A stretch of DNA of 64,000 nucleotides from NCBI GenBank assembly GCA_035629075.1, contig DASPIK010000109.1, positions 48,633-112,632 of the forward strand, given 5' to 3'. Made by a program: the position numbers and the translations under genes. Each line of letters opens with the position of its first letter. Positions within the stretch are counted from its first letter, which is position 1. The notes below the pieces were generated by a model. That model saw nothing but the letters and a program-made list of their open reading frames with translations. It made no database searches and was not told the DNA's origin. Source of the stretch: JAEZPW01 sp035629075 (lineage in GTDB: Bacteria > Acidobacteriota > Terriglobia > Terriglobales > Acidobacteriaceae). Below are positions 17,664 to 27,695 of this stretch, piece by piece.

Positions 17664-20600
17664 TCAGAACTCGATATTCGCTCTGAACTCGATGTTGCGA
17701 GGCGTGCCGTTGTAGCCGCCCTTGCCGAAGTTAGCGGCGTTACCGATACCGCCATTGCTGAATGCGAATACCGGGTGGTTGAACGCGTTCAGCATTTCCG
17801 CCTGGAACTTGAACTTAACCCTCTCGGTTATCGGGATAGCTTTCGAGATCGCGATATCCGTGAAGGTCTGGTGAGGTCCATGCAGATAGAGCCGCTTTCC
17901 ATAGGTCCCAGGGGTCGTGTTCGACACGATCTTCTTGTCGGTGATCAAGGACTTGGCGTACGTCGGATCAAGCCAGTACACCGTGTCGTATGTTGCACCT
18001 GTAGTGCTAGGCACAAAGTAGACCCCGATGTGGTCCTGAATTTCGTCCGCCGTGACGCCGTTCAGAATGACGCCGCCATCGGTCTGATCGTTGAAGTTCT
18101 GATACTGACCGCCGATGCGGAACGGGCCGCCGGTCTGGAACTTGAAGATCGTGGCAACTGTCCAGCCGCCGACGACTTTGTCCAGAACTCCGCCGCCGCT
18201 CAGGAAGCGCTTCCCGCGACCGAAAGGCAGGTCGTAGGTAGCGTTGATGTTGACCACGTGCTGCCGATCAGTGCCGGCCGGCGCGTAGCTCCAGCGGTTG
18301 TTGCGGATTGTGAACTGAGTGTAGCTTCCGGTCCAGTCGCCTGCCGTCGCCACGCCCAGGGTCTTGCTCCAGGTGTAGTTAGCGGTAGCAGTCAAACCGT
18401 GCCAATACTGCTGGCGCAGTTCAACCTGAAGACCGTTGTAGGTGGACATACCTGCGTCGGTGATGTACTTCGCACCGGTCCAGGCGCCGATGGCGTACGG
18501 GTTGGCAACGAAGAAGTTGACCGGATATCCCGCGCCAGGACCGAAGCCAGTTCCGCAAGGAGCGAACGTGCTGCCGACCAACCGGCAGAAGTAGTCGCGA
18601 TTGTTGGCCAAAGTGCCAGCGAAGCTGCCGACGGCACCCTGGTTCAGCCTGTTGATGAAGTCGGAGCTCGTGAAGTTCACGCCTGCCGCGGCCATGATCG
18701 GAAGAGCGACCTGTCCGGGCAATCCGCTGTTAGCGAAGCTGCAAGCCGGGTTACCCGACGTTCCGCAATTCGGGTTCGCCGCCTTGAAAGCCGCGAGGTT
18801 GGCTTGGGCGTTCTTGAATTCGGTAAGGAATCCGTTCTCAAAGACGTTAACTTCGTTGATGTTCTGGGCCAGCCACTGGTGAACAGTGCGGTTTCCAACA
18901 TAGCGGACTTCGAGAGCCCGGTTGTGACCCAGGTCGCGCTGAATGCCGAAGTTCCAGGACTGAACATACGGCTGGCGGATATCAGGGTCGATAGCGGCAT
19001 ATGCCGAACCGCCGAACGTGTACTCACTCATGTGAATAGCTTCGGCGTACTCGGACGGAGACTTGACAACGTTGGGCAGAGGATCACCCAATTTGACGCT
19101 GCCCGGCGCGAATATTCCGACGCCCGGGGTCGTGCCAGGGTCAGCCCAGAAGTCTTGGAACAAACCGGTCGAGTAGTTGGACGCGGCGTCCCACACGAAC
19201 TGCTGCGGCATCGTGAACTTACGCAGGGAGTAACCGGCGCGGATGACGGTTTTGTCGCCGCCAAGCAGCCGTTCGAAGATGCTGCCGTTCGAACGCGGGC
19301 TCCATGCAAGGCCGAATGCGGGCTGAGGAGCTCCGTTCCAGGAGTTGTAGGCTTCGGAACGCGCTCTCGCTACCGGATCGTTGGTTCCTTTCAGCGAGCC
19401 GGGATTGAACAGATTCCACACTCCGGAGGGACCGAACATATCCTCAGGCGCCATGGAATGATACTTGCCGTCACGATCCTTGTTCGTGCCCGTGAAGTCG
19501 ACACGAAGACCGTAGTTCAGGGTCAGGTTCGGCAGGATCTTGTACGAATCCTGGGCGCTGACGCCCCAAGCCTTCATCAATTCGTTCAGCTTGTTATAAA
19601 CAGGCTTGCCCTTCTCACCATATGCGCCGGTCGTAGGATCATAGGTATACCGGCCCCAGACGCCAGACACGCGGCCAGTGAGGATGGCGTAGAGCTGCCG
19701 CGCGCCCCAAAGTTCGTCAGTGGGCACGCCCAGCGTGTTCGTGCTCAGAGCATTGGCGACGGGGTCGACGTCAGCATTGACTCCCAAGCCGTACGTGGGA
19801 ATACCGGTCAGGGCGTCCCAGTAGGTGTTCTGGTCGCGATAAGCGGAGAAGCCGAACCCCAGGGTGTGCTTACCTTTCACCCAGGTCGCGTCGTTCTTGA
19901 TGTTGATAACCGGCTGCATACGAGATGTCGGCAAGAAATAGTTCTGGCCGGACATGTTGGTACCGTAGCCCCAGTCGGCGATCTGGGCATTCTGATCGAA
20001 ATAGCTGTTGTCGTCGGTTACGTACTTCGCCGAGCTATACAGATAGCCAACCTTCAACGAGTTGATGAAGGTCGGGGTCAGCGTGGATTCCAGGCCGACA
20101 GAAGCAGTAAAGTTGTCGCTCTGGTAGCTTCCCGTCTTGGCGTCGCCGGGCCAGAAGCCCGCATAGGCATCTTTGCTGTTCTGCCTGGTTTGGTTGTAAG
20201 CAAAGTTAATACGGTGCTTCTGCGAAAGGTTGTAGTCGAGACGAGCCGTAGGGTAATAGTAAGTGACCGGGTTGTTCTGCTTCCAAGTCAGTCCAGCGAT
20301 GTTGGGATCCCCTTCCGTGTACGAGGGCAGGATTGTCCCTTTGCTCAGCAAGCCAGCGATTTTCGACATCTGCTGCTGAACCATCGCGTTATTCGGGCTG
20401 GTGGCGTAGTTAGTCCCGTTCGCGGTGTTATAAGCCGCAACGGCGTTGAACACGTTAACCGAATGCGTTCCAGTGCCGTCAGTCCACTTGTAGATGCCCT
20501 GCTGCGCTTCAGGCAGGAAGTAGGTGTTCGTGACGTCAAAGCTATTCGGCCGCTTCGACATGGAGAAGCTTCCAAAGAAGAACAACTTGTCCTTGAAGAT

Positions 20601-21458
20601 CGGGCCGCCGACGCTGCCGCCAAACTCGTTCAGTCTCAGCTTCGACTTCTTCGTCTGGTTCCAGCCCCTGGCATTCAGAGCGTCGTTGCGGAAGTCTTCG
20701 AACAGTCTTCCGTGGATATCGTTGGAACCACGGCGAGTCACATACGTGATCGTCATGTTGGAGGTGCCGAAGCCGTTGTTCATGTCCAACTGGTTGGTCG
20801 ACACGACCATTTCGGCAATGTTTTCTACGCGGGGAGCTACCGCGCTTCCGTCGGCGCCCGTTCCGTATTTCCAACGGCCGGATGCGCCGATGACACCGTC
20901 AATGCTGCTGCTCTGCGCGCTCGTTGGCAGACCGTTCCAGGTGCCGTTGTATCCGGCAGTCAGGTAAGCCATTCTTGAAAGGCTGCGGCCACTGAGCGGC
21001 AGGTCTTCGATCTGCTTGGTGTCGATAGTCATGTTCACCGCGCTCGACGTGGTTTCAACCAGCGGCACGGTGCTACCCACCACTTCGACTACCTGCGACG
21101 TCGATCCCACTTTCATCGTGGCCTTGACGTCGGTGATACGGCCGGCCTGAACCACGACGTTGTGCGTCTGCGTTTCGAAGCCGTCTTTAGTTACGGTAAG
21201 TTTGTAAGAACCCAGGTTCAGGTTCAGATACGTGTAATTACCGGCATCCTGCGTGGTAGCTTCGCGCGAATAGTTCGTCGCGACGTCAACCAGCGTAAGT
21301 TTTGCTCCCGGAATCACGCCGCCCGTCGGGTCCACCACCGAAACGGTGACGGTACCTGTGGACTGCTGTGACCATCCAAGGGGCGCTAGAGTAAGACAGA
21401 GTACAAGGCATCCCAACAGGGTGCCGATCAGTACACTGGCCCTGCTTCGCTGTTTCAT
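17664..21458 (-). CDS. Oar-like TonB-dependent receptor (1)
   Basis: A 1264-aa outer-membrane protein. A signal peptide (cleavage about residue 30, LGWSQQ) is followed by a carboxypeptidase-regulatory-like beta domain (about 32-115), a plug-like region (MTIDTKQIEDLPLSGRSL, VIGASG, IFKDKLFFFGSFS) and a long beta-barrel ending EFRANIEF with a terminal Phe. Acidobacteria use such receptors for large glycans or peptides. The start was set at MKQRSRAS, 10 nt after GGAGG. It lies between the GH51 gene and the ara operon, with an operator-like word 83 bp upstream, so import of arabinose-containing oligomers is inferred. Confidence 0.88.
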   Translation of the reverse strand: MKQRSRASVLIGTLLGCLVLCLTLAPLGWSQQSTGTVTVSVVDPTGGVIPGAKLTLVDVATNYSREATTQDAGNYTYLNLNLGSYKLTVTKDGFETQTHNVVVQAGRITDVKATMKVGSTSQVVEVVGSTVPLVETTSSAVNMTIDTKQIEDLPLSGRSLSRMAYLTAGYNGTWNGLPTSAQSSSIDGVIGASGRWKYGTGADGSAVAPRVENIAEMVVSTNQLDMNNGFGTSNMTITYVTRRGSNDIHGRLFEDFRNDALNARGWNQTKKSKLRLNEFGGSVGGPIFKDKLFFFGSFSMSKRPNSFDVTNTYFLPEAQQGIYKWTDGTGTHSVNVFNAVAAYNTANGTNYATSPNNAMVQQQMSKIAGLLSKGTILPSYTEGDPNIAGLTWKQNNPVTYYYPTARLDYNLSQKHRINFAYNQTRQNSKDAYAGFWPGDAKTGSYQSDNFTASVGLESTLTPTFINSLKVGYLYSSAKYVTDDNSYFDQNAQIADWGYGTNMSGQNYFLPTSRMQPVINIKNDATWVKGKHTLGFGFSAYRDQNTYWDALTGIPTYGLGVNADVDPVANALSTNTLGVPTDELWGARQLYAILTGRVSGVWGRYTYDPTTGAYGEKGKPVYNKLNELMKAWGVSAQDSYKILPNLTLNYGLRVDFTGTNKDRDGKYHSMAPEDMFGPSGVWNLFNPGSLKGTNDPVARARSEAYNSWNGAPQPAFGLAWSPRSNGSIFERLLGGDKTVIRAGYSLRKFTMPQQFVWDAASNYSTGLFQDFWADPGTTPGVGIFAPGSVKLGDPLPNVVKSPSEYAEAIHMSEYTFGGSAYAAIDPDIRQPYVQSWNFGIQRDLGHNRALEVRYVGNRTVHQWLAQNINEVNVFENGFLTEFKNAQANLAAFKAANPNCGTSGNPACSFANSGLPGQVALPIMAAAGVNFTSSDFINRLNQGAVGSFAGTLANNRDYFCRLVGSTFAPCGTGFGPGAGYPVNFFVANPYAIGAWTGAKYITDAGMSTYNGLQVELRQQYWHGLTATANYTWSKTLGVATAGDWTGSYTQFTIRNNRWSYAPAGTDRQHVVNINATYDLPFGRGKRFLSGGGVLDKVVGGWTVATIFKFQTGGPFRIGGQYQNFNDQTDGGVILNGVTADEIQDHIGVYFVPSTTGATYDTVYWLDPTYAKSLITDKKIVSNTTPGTYGKRLYLHGPHQTFTDIAISKAIPITERVKFKFQAEMLNAFNHPVFAFSNGGIGNAANFGKGGYNGTPRNIEFRANIEF

Positions 21459-21540
21459 ACCCACACTGCCTCCTTCATCCTCCAAATCCATACGGGAACC
21501 GACGTTTGCCCTAAGGCTTTTTTCCGTCAGCACTCCGTAC

Positions 21541-21554
21541 AGAAAACGTTTGCT
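21541..21554 (+). promoter_or_regulatory. Putative LacI-family operator (copy 2)
   Basis: AGAAAACGTTTGCT, one mismatch from the GH51 copy, lies 83 bp upstream of the receptor start and just beyond the GH51 stop. Confidence 0.55.
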
Positions 21555-21578
21555 CTACGTAAAAAAAAACAAAAACTA

Positions 21579-23138
21579 CTAGCTGGTACGTACTTTCACG
21601 GTTGCTACTGACAACCGCGGAAGTTCCAATCGCATTCTGGCGCCTTCCACGACTACCGGGTGAGGCTTCGGAACGATGCGATCGGGCACATCAAAGCTGT
21701 TGTATGCGTTCAGGTCGGGCGAATGGAGCAACATCGCACTCGCATCCTTTCCCGTGGCGCCGTGCAGCGCACAGTCAACATCCAGGTCGGTGTCTGCGTG
21801 CTGGTTCACGAAGCTCAGCACCAGTTCGCCATTGCGCTTCGACGCGGAAACCGACAGTCCGTCCGGCGAGCTAGCTTCGGTCAGCGTTTTCACCGCCATG
21901 TTTGATCTGTGTGCTTTGAAAAGCGCGAAGGCGTGATAGGTCGTCGTGCGAACGCAGTTCTTGCCTTCCGGACCATCGGTCAGAAGTAGCGATTGCAGCA
22001 CATTCACCATCTGCGCGATGTTGCACATGTAAAGCTTGTCCGCCTGGCGATTGAACAGGTTCAGGCCAAGGCCGGCGGCAACTGCGCTTCGCATCGTGCT
22101 CTGCTGCCACAGCGCACCGTATTTCTTCTCGTCCTCTTCCGGAATCCGGTCCCACACGCCCCATTCGTCGAGGATCAGGTTGATCCTGCGTCCGTTGCGG
22201 TAGCCGTCGAGAATCGAACGCTGCTGCTGAATGGCTTCCTCGACTTTCGCGTAGCGCGCGAACTGCTCTTTCATGTGGTCGACGGTGAACTTGGTCGGTT
22301 CATCGGCGCCGCCCTCGTAGTAGTGCATCGCGAAGCCTTCGGGCATGCCGCCGTCCAGACCATCCATAAATCCGCGCGTCCAACGAGCATCGTTGCCGTT
22401 GGGGCCGCTGGCGATCATGAAGGGGCGAGTACCACCGAATTCGCGTACGTACGTGGAGAATCGCCGGTAATGGTCGGCGTAGACCTCGGGACGCATCCAT
22501 CCGCCACAGCCCCAGTTCTCGTTGCCGACGCCCCAGTAACGAACCCGGAACGGTTCCGGGGATCCGTTTTTCGCCCGCTCTTCAGCGAGCGTGCTGCCGG
22601 ACGGCATGTTGCAATACTCAATCCAGTTGCGCAGCTCATCAGGAGTGCCGCTCCCGACGTTTCCTGCCAGATATGGCTCGGCGCCCAAGAGCCGGCAAAG
22701 TCCAATGAATTCGTGCGTACCGAAGCTGTTGTCTTCGACGTACCCGCCCCAGTGAATGTTCACCCGCTTGGGGCGTTGGCTGATTGGCCCGATACCATCG
22801 CGCCAGTGGTAGTCGTCGGCGAAGCATCCACCCGGCCAGCGCAACACCGGAACGCCTACTTCACGCAGATACTCCACGGCCTGCTTGCGGTACCCGTTGA
22901 TGTTTGGAATGGGCGATTTCGGACCAACCCACAGCCCTCCGTAAACGCACGAACCGAGATGCTCGGCGAAGTGCCCGTGGAACTCGGGGCGAACAGTACC
23001 GATCTCGACATCGGCGATGACGTCTACGCGCTGGCGTTTAGATGAGCTTGCGGCAGTGAGCCACGTTGGCAGAATAGTCGCGGCTGATAACGCGGCACCG
23101 CTTGCAAGAAATTGTCGGCGCGACAGTGAATAGCCCAT
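21579..23138 (-). CDS. Tat-exported alpha-L-arabinofuranosidase, GH51
   Basis: A 519-aa enzyme. The Tat signal SRRQFLASGAA (about residues 6-16) sends it to the periplasm. The GH51 (beta/alpha)8 barrel shows the acid/base Glu in VGNENW (about E207) and the nucleophile Glu in ILDEWG (about E325), followed by a C-terminal beta domain. Family members release terminal alpha-L-arabinofuranose from arabinans, arabinoxylans and arabinogalactan or extensin side chains. The start is the ATG 6 nt after GGAGG; a TTG two codons earlier is less likely. Divergent operator word at 23185. Confidence 0.93.
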   Translation of the reverse strand: MGYSLSRRQFLASGAALSAATILPTWLTAASSSKRQRVDVIADVEIGTVRPEFHGHFAEHLGSCVYGGLWVGPKSPIPNINGYRKQAVEYLREVGVPVLRWPGGCFADDYHWRDGIGPISQRPKRVNIHWGGYVEDNSFGTHEFIGLCRLLGAEPYLAGNVGSGTPDELRNWIEYCNMPSGSTLAEERAKNGSPEPFRVRYWGVGNENWGCGGWMRPEVYADHYRRFSTYVREFGGTRPFMIASGPNGNDARWTRGFMDGLDGGMPEGFAMHYYEGGADEPTKFTVDHMKEQFARYAKVEEAIQQQRSILDGYRNGRRINLILDEWGVWDRIPEEDEKKYGALWQQSTMRSAVAAGLGLNLFNRQADKLYMCNIAQMVNVLQSLLLTDGPEGKNCVRTTTYHAFALFKAHRSNMAVKTLTEASSPDGLSVSASKRNGELVLSFVNQHADTDLDVDCALHGATGKDASAMLLHSPDLNAYNSFDVPDRIVPKPHPVVVEGARMRLELPRLSVATVKVRTS

Positions 23139-23184
23139 GCGCAATCCTCCGACTCGTACCGCTTAGCCCGCCCTGAGAGTATTC

Positions 23185-23198
23185 AGTAAACGTTTTCT
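23185..23198 (-). promoter_or_regulatory. Putative LacI-family operator (copy 3)
   Basis: On the minus strand AGAAAACGTTTACT, 47 bp upstream of the GH51 start. It resembles the TGWAANCGNTNWCA class of sites bound by LacI/CcpA-type proteins. Confidence 0.55.
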
Positions 23199-23337
23199 GG
23201 ATGCATAAGTTATCCAAAGTACCTGCCGCTGTCAATAGACTTTTTTTCTGATTTGAGCGCTCGGTAGATGAACAACTTACGGCCAGTGAAGACGCTCGGC
23301 CCCTGTCCCGCAGCCACTTGGGGGCCTTCTGTCTCGA

Positions 23338-24507
23338 TTAAATGAGGACGACTTCCTGTTGAATTTTTCCGGTTACTTCGGCACTTCCCTTGCGAACCAG
23401 CATGTTGACTTCGCTGCGGAGTCCAAAATCAGGAAGGTAAATTCCCGGCTCAATCGAAAAACAGGTATTCGGGATTACCTCGCGCTCGTCGCGTACTTCG
23501 AAGTTATCCATATTCGCGCCGTTTCCATGCACCTCAGTGCCAATCGAGTGGCCCGTTCGATTGTTGAAGTAGGCGCCATATCCTGCCTGCTCGATGATGT
23601 CACGGGCAGCCTTATCTACTTCCCATCCGGCCAGATTCTGCCCCGACCCGATTGCCTGCTGCACCTTATTGATGGCAGCGTCGCGCGAACGCCGAACGAT
23701 GTCGAAGATGTTCTGAACGTACTCCGGAACCGACCCGCCGACGTATCCCGTCCAACTGATGTCGTAGTACACGGCGTTCGGCTCATTCTTCTTGGCCCAT
23801 AGATCAAGCAGAACGAAATCTCCTTCTTCGATCCTCGCGGACACTTCCGCCGTCGGCGCGTAATGCGGGTTGCTGCTATTTTCGTTCACCGCCACGATCT
23901 GAGGACCGTTCGCCACGAGGTTCTCGCGATTGAACGCCTCTTCAATCCATTGCTGAATTTCGAACTCGGTGGTTCCCCCACTCCGAGCGCGACGGCCGAT
24001 CTCGTGAAGAGCCGCACTCATCACCGAATCGATCGCATCGCGCGCGGCGAAGTGACTCGCTATTTGATCTTCGCTCCACGTCGCTTCGCAGGTCGCCACC
24101 AGATTTGCCGAGCTTATGACCTCTTTTCCAAGGCTGCGCACCAGATCAACCGTTCCGCCATCCACCAACGACACGTAGAAAATTCGGTTGTTCGGCGAGA
24201 ACTGCATGGCGATTCGCTTGTAGGGCGCGAACATCTTCTCAAGGTTGCTGACAAGCTGCTGCCATGCCGCATATACGAGCTTGCGACCCGGCAGCTCATC
24301 AAGATGGAACGCCTCAATGCGATGCACGAGCTTGACCGGATCGCCCTCGGCCGGTACCAGGTAGTACCAGCGGCGCGACACCATCAACTCCTCCGGCAGC
24401 CCCAGAATGCGATAAGCGATGGGATCGCGATGATGGTGATCGCAGAATAGCCAAGCCTCGATTCCGCGCGCGCGCAACTCCGCCTGAATTTCGGGAATCG
24501 TTCGCAT
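23338..24507 (-). CDS. M24-family (Xaa-Pro aminopeptidase/prolidase-type) peptidase
   Basis: A 389-aa pita-bread-fold peptidase with an N-terminal creatinase-like domain (1-150) and a C-terminal M24 domain. Metal ligands of the family are visible: DLWAK and YYDISWTGY (Asp residues), GHSIGTEVHGNG (His) and FSIEPGIYLPDFGLRSEVNM (two Glu). These enzymes cut bonds involving proline, including Xaa-Pro or Xaa-Hyp. No signal peptide, so cytoplasmic. It starts 28 nt after the SSS symporter stops, so the two are probably co-transcribed: uptake of imino-acid peptides followed by cleavage (inference). Confidence 0.87.
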   Translation of the reverse strand: MRTIPEIQAELRARGIEAWLFCDHHHRDPIAYRILGLPEELMVSRRWYYLVPAEGDPVKLVHRIEAFHLDELPGRKLVYAAWQQLVSNLEKMFAPYKRIAMQFSPNNRIFYVSLVDGGTVDLVRSLGKEVISSANLVATCEATWSEDQIASHFAARDAIDSVMSAALHEIGRRARSGGTTEFEIQQWIEEAFNRENLVANGPQIVAVNENSSNPHYAPTAEVSARIEEGDFVLLDLWAKKNEPNAVYYDISWTGYVGGSVPEYVQNIFDIVRRSRDAAINKVQQAIGSGQNLAGWEVDKAARDIIEQAGYGAYFNNRTGHSIGTEVHGNGANMDNFEVRDEREVIPNTCFSIEPGIYLPDFGLRSEVNMLVRKGSAEVTGKIQQEVVLI

Positions 24508-24535
24508 TGTTTTTTCCCCTTCAGATCAAGTTTGG

Positions 24536-26002
24536 CTAGTTCGCTTCTACGGCTACAGCTTCGGTCGCCTGCGGTTTTTCATCAAAGAACGGCGCCCATT
24601 GCTCTCTTCGTGGCGGCCTCGTCAGCAAGCTCACCACAACAAGCGATATCAGCGACACAATCATGGCCGGGAAAATGGCATCACGCTCGGCCCACGAGGG
24701 GGGCAGCAGGTTCTTGCCGCCGTAGTTCCACGCGATCGTCACGAATGTGCCGAGCCCGATCGAAGTGACTGCTCCGGCTGCCGTGGCCCGCTTCCAGAAG
24801 AAGGCCGACATGACTACTGGCGTAATCGCTGCGGAATAGACCGTGTATGCGTAAAGCGCCATAGCCAACACAGATGTCCAGTAAGCACCCTGAACCAGTG
24901 CGAAGACGCCCAATCCCACAACGGCGACACGTGACAGCACAAGGATCTGCCGATGCGATGCGTTCTTGTTGATGAACCGCGAATAAACGTCCTCGACCAG
25001 GTTCGTCGCTGGCGAGAACAGGTAGTTGTTCGCGGTCGAAATGACCTTTGCGAATACCGCGCCCATCAGCAGCGCGCCCATAAACGCGGGCAGGCCGTGG
25101 CGGGCCACGAACGGGATCGTCTCACGCGGGCTTGCCATCAGTTCGGGCGACTTGCCGTAGATCGCGGTACCAAACACGGCGATCGCGATGATTACAGTTT
25201 CCAGGAAGAAGGTTCCAACGATCCAGCCGCCAACGGCAATCTTTGCCGCACGCTCGTCCTTCGCCGAGAAGAACTTCTGATACATGCTCTGGTTGCCGAG
25301 CATCAGCAGGAACGTCGGCACAAAAAATTCCATCGCCTTCGTAAACGTGAGGTTTCCTAGAACCTGGAAGCGATCCGGGGGGAGCGCCGCATGAAGGCCT
25401 TCCCATCCGCCAGCCTTGTAGAACAGCATCGGCGTGGCGATCAGTGTCGTAACCGTCACCAGCACTCCGATCACAACATCCGCGTAGGCCACTGACGACA
25501 TGCCAGCCAGCGCTGTGAACACAATCACAAAGCCAGCCACGATAAACATTCCGGTGGTCGCATCAATACCCGTGGCAAGGTGAAGGATGTCGCCGCCGCC
25601 CCTGAACTGATACGAACAGATAGCGGTGTAAGCGAACAGTATGGCGATCGTTCCCAACACACGCGCAGCCGCGTTGTAGCGCGTCTCAAGCAAGTCGGGC
25701 AGTGTGAACTGGGCAAACTTGCGCGCCCTTGGCGCCACGAAATAGATGATAAGCAGCCCGATCCAACCTCCCGCCGGCTGCCACAAGGCTGCAAAGCCAT
25801 TCATGGCCGCGTTCTCGGCACCGGCAAACAAACTGCCTGCACCGATCCACGAACACAACAACGTAGCGATGAGAACGTAGGCTGGCAGACTCCGCCCGGC
25901 TACCAAAAAGTCGGCCTTGTTTTTTACGGTGCGGCTGCGGAATAGGCTTACGCCTAGAAGAGTGGCAACGATGACTGCCAGAACTGACACGTACAGATTC
26001 AT
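24536..26002 (-). CDS. Sodium:solute symporter, SSS family (possibly proline/hydroxyproline or peptide)
   Basis: A 488-aa protein with about 13 helices and SSS signatures (DFLVAGRSLPAYVLIATL, GAGSLFAGAENAA, FAKVISTANNYLFSPATN). It is clearly distinct from the araD-linked symporter. The start is placed at MNLYVSV; ten upstream in-frame residues are not hydrophobic. Pairing with an M24 peptidase and nearness to a hydroxyproline dehydratase suggest an imino-acid substrate, as for PutP-type members, but sugar transport cannot be excluded. Confidence 0.82.
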   Translation of the reverse strand: MNLYVSVLAVIVATLLGVSLFRSRTVKNKADFLVAGRSLPAYVLIATLLCSWIGAGSLFAGAENAAMNGFAALWQPAGGWIGLLIIYFVAPRARKFAQFTLPDLLETRYNAAARVLGTIAILFAYTAICSYQFRGGGDILHLATGIDATTGMFIVAGFVIVFTALAGMSSVAYADVVIGVLVTVTTLIATPMLFYKAGGWEGLHAALPPDRFQVLGNLTFTKAMEFFVPTFLLMLGNQSMYQKFFSAKDERAAKIAVGGWIVGTFFLETVIIAIAVFGTAIYGKSPELMASPRETIPFVARHGLPAFMGALLMGAVFAKVISTANNYLFSPATNLVEDVYSRFINKNASHRQILVLSRVAVVGLGVFALVQGAYWTSVLAMALYAYTVYSAAITPVVMSAFFWKRATAAGAVTSIGLGTFVTIAWNYGGKNLLPPSWAERDAIFPAMIVSLISLVVVSLLTRPPRREQWAPFFDEKPQATEAVAVEAN

Positions 26003-26122
26003 GCTCGACCTCGATCCGAGGCATTCCTTCACGCCCTGAGCAAGAACTCACTCCGTGCAGAGCACGGAGGAGCACTGGCTGCGGTGCGGCGTCGTACGTA
26101 AAGTGAGTTGAACGTTGAAATG

Positions 26123-26135
26123 TATATTGTATCCA
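26123..26135 (-). promoter_or_regulatory. Putative GntR-type operator (copy 1)
   Basis: Minus-strand TGGATACAATATA shares its first 12 bases with the perfect palindrome TGGATACAATATCCA at 38209 next to the GntR gene. It lies 121 bp upstream of the symporter-peptidase operon. Confidence 0.4.
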
Positions 26136-26149
26136 GCTACTCGTCTAGC

Positions 26150-27661
26150 TCATTTTTGCCTTAGCCGCACGATTCGTTTTGCATGCCTTGTTATGGCCAG
26201 ATACACAGGCACTCCCAGCGCCACGATGGCCAATCCTGGCCACGTTGTAGAAGGCCGAAAGATGAACAGCACCAGCAGCACCGTCGCCGCGCCGACCACG
26301 TATAACGCCGGCAAAACGGGGTAACCAAACGCTCGGTATGGCCTCTCCGCGTCAGGGCGTTTAACTCGCAATCGGAATATCGCCACGATAGTCAGAACGT
26401 AGAACAGCAGCGCGGCAGATATGACGTAGTCCAGTAAATTGCTATACAGATTGCCGTACCGCCCTGTACTAGCATCGAACGTGCGCGGCAACACCAGCAG
26501 CGCCGACCACACGCCCTGCGCGATCAGCGCCGTCCCGGGCACTTTCGCCCCGTTTAGTTCGCCCGCTTTCCTGAAGAACAGTCCATCACGCGCCATGGCG
26601 TAATAAGCACGCGCGCCGGCGAGTGCAAGCGCATTGATGCAACCGAATGTCGACACCATGATCGCTGCCGCCATCAGCGTGGTCCCGAACCCCGGGAAGA
26701 TCGCTTGTAACGCGGCGGTTCCAACGCGGTCCGCTGGCGCATTCTGGATGACGCCGAAAGGTAGCGTTACCAAGTACGCCATGTTCGCAAGTAGATACAG
26801 CGTTATCACGATGCTGCTACCCAGCAGAAGTGCCAGGGGGAGGTTCCGTCGCGGGTTCTTAACCTCGCCGGCCGTGAACGTGATGTTGTGCCACGAATCA
26901 GATGAGAAAAGCGAACCCGGCTGCGCAAGGCACAGAGCAATAAACAACCCCATCGCTGTACCCGCATTCAAGTTCGACGTAATCGGATTGAAGCCACGAG
27001 CACTCCACAGTTGCGAGAAGTTCTCGTGCACCGCTGCGGCGTTCCATCCGAGTGTTAGCCCCAGTACGATGAGCGCCAGAAGCGCACCCGTCTTTGCGAC
27101 TGTGAAGATGTTCTGGACGATCTTTCCCGTGCGCAGGCCCTGCGTGTTGCACCAGGTAAGCAGAACAATAACGACAATGCCCAGCAGTTGCGCAGTCGAG
27201 AGTGACACGGCATAGCCGGGCGCAAAATGGATCGGGGCGACGAGATACTGATCCTCTGCGATCGATGGCCACAACACCCCGGTAAACCGCGCGAATGCAA
27301 CAGCCACCGCCGCAATCGTGCCCGTCTGTATGACTGTGAAGAACGTCCATCCGTACAGGAACCCCCAGAGCGGCGAGTACGCTTCGCGCAGGTAGACATA
27401 CATCCCTCCCGCGCGCGGCATCATGGCCGCCAGTTCTCCATACGAGAGCGCACCCGTTATCGTGAGGAGCCCCGTAACGAGCCATGCGACTAGAAGCCAC
27501 CCCGGACTCCCGATCTGGCGCGCCATGTCGGCCGACACCATGAAAATACCCGACCCGATCATCACGCCGACCACAATCATGATCGAGTCAAAGAGATTGA
27601 GTCCCCTGACGAAACCGGCGTCGGGTTTTTCTGTTGCGACCGCGGATCCTGTTTTTGCCAT
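26150..27661 (-). CDS. APC-superfamily amino-acid permease
   Basis: A 503-aa protein with about 12 membrane helices; the first carries the APC motif VGVMIGSGIFMV (about residues 32-43) that forms the unwound substrate-binding region. Other APC landmarks are the FxxSDSWHNITFTAGEVKNPRRN segment around 255-275, typical of LAT-like exchangers, and a polar C-terminus. Substrate is a neutral amino acid by family; hydroxyproline or proline is inferred from context. Its own upstream region has an operator-like word (27696), and a terminator separates it from hypD. Confidence 0.87.
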   Translation of the reverse strand: MAKTGSAVATEKPDAGFVRGLNLFDSIMIVVGVMIGSGIFMVSADMARQIGSPGWLLVAWLVTGLLTITGALSYGELAAMMPRAGGMYVYLREAYSPLWGFLYGWTFFTVIQTGTIAAVAVAFARFTGVLWPSIAEDQYLVAPIHFAPGYAVSLSTAQLLGIVVIVLLTWCNTQGLRTGKIVQNIFTVAKTGALLALIVLGLTLGWNAAAVHENFSQLWSARGFNPITSNLNAGTAMGLFIALCLAQPGSLFSSDSWHNITFTAGEVKNPRRNLPLALLLGSSIVITLYLLANMAYLVTLPFGVIQNAPADRVGTAALQAIFPGFGTTLMAAAIMVSTFGCINALALAGARAYYAMARDGLFFRKAGELNGAKVPGTALIAQGVWSALLVLPRTFDASTGRYGNLYSNLLDYVISAALLFYVLTIVAIFRLRVKRPDAERPYRAFGYPVLPALYVVGAATVLLVLFIFRPSTTWPGLAIVALGVPVYLAITRHAKRIVRLRQK

Positions 27662-27695
27662 GTGGCCCTATTTATAGGGCACTTCTCGCTTCTGG

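Noticed and set aside
17436..20978. A 1180-codon open frame on the plus strand opposite TonB receptor 1
   Set aside because: It mirrors the codon bias of the true minus-strand receptor, has no coherent domains, signal peptide or ribosome site, and the minus strand encodes a recognisable receptor.
21993..23045. A 350-codon plus-strand frame opposite the GH51 gene
   Set aside because: Shadow of GH51; no recognisable motif.
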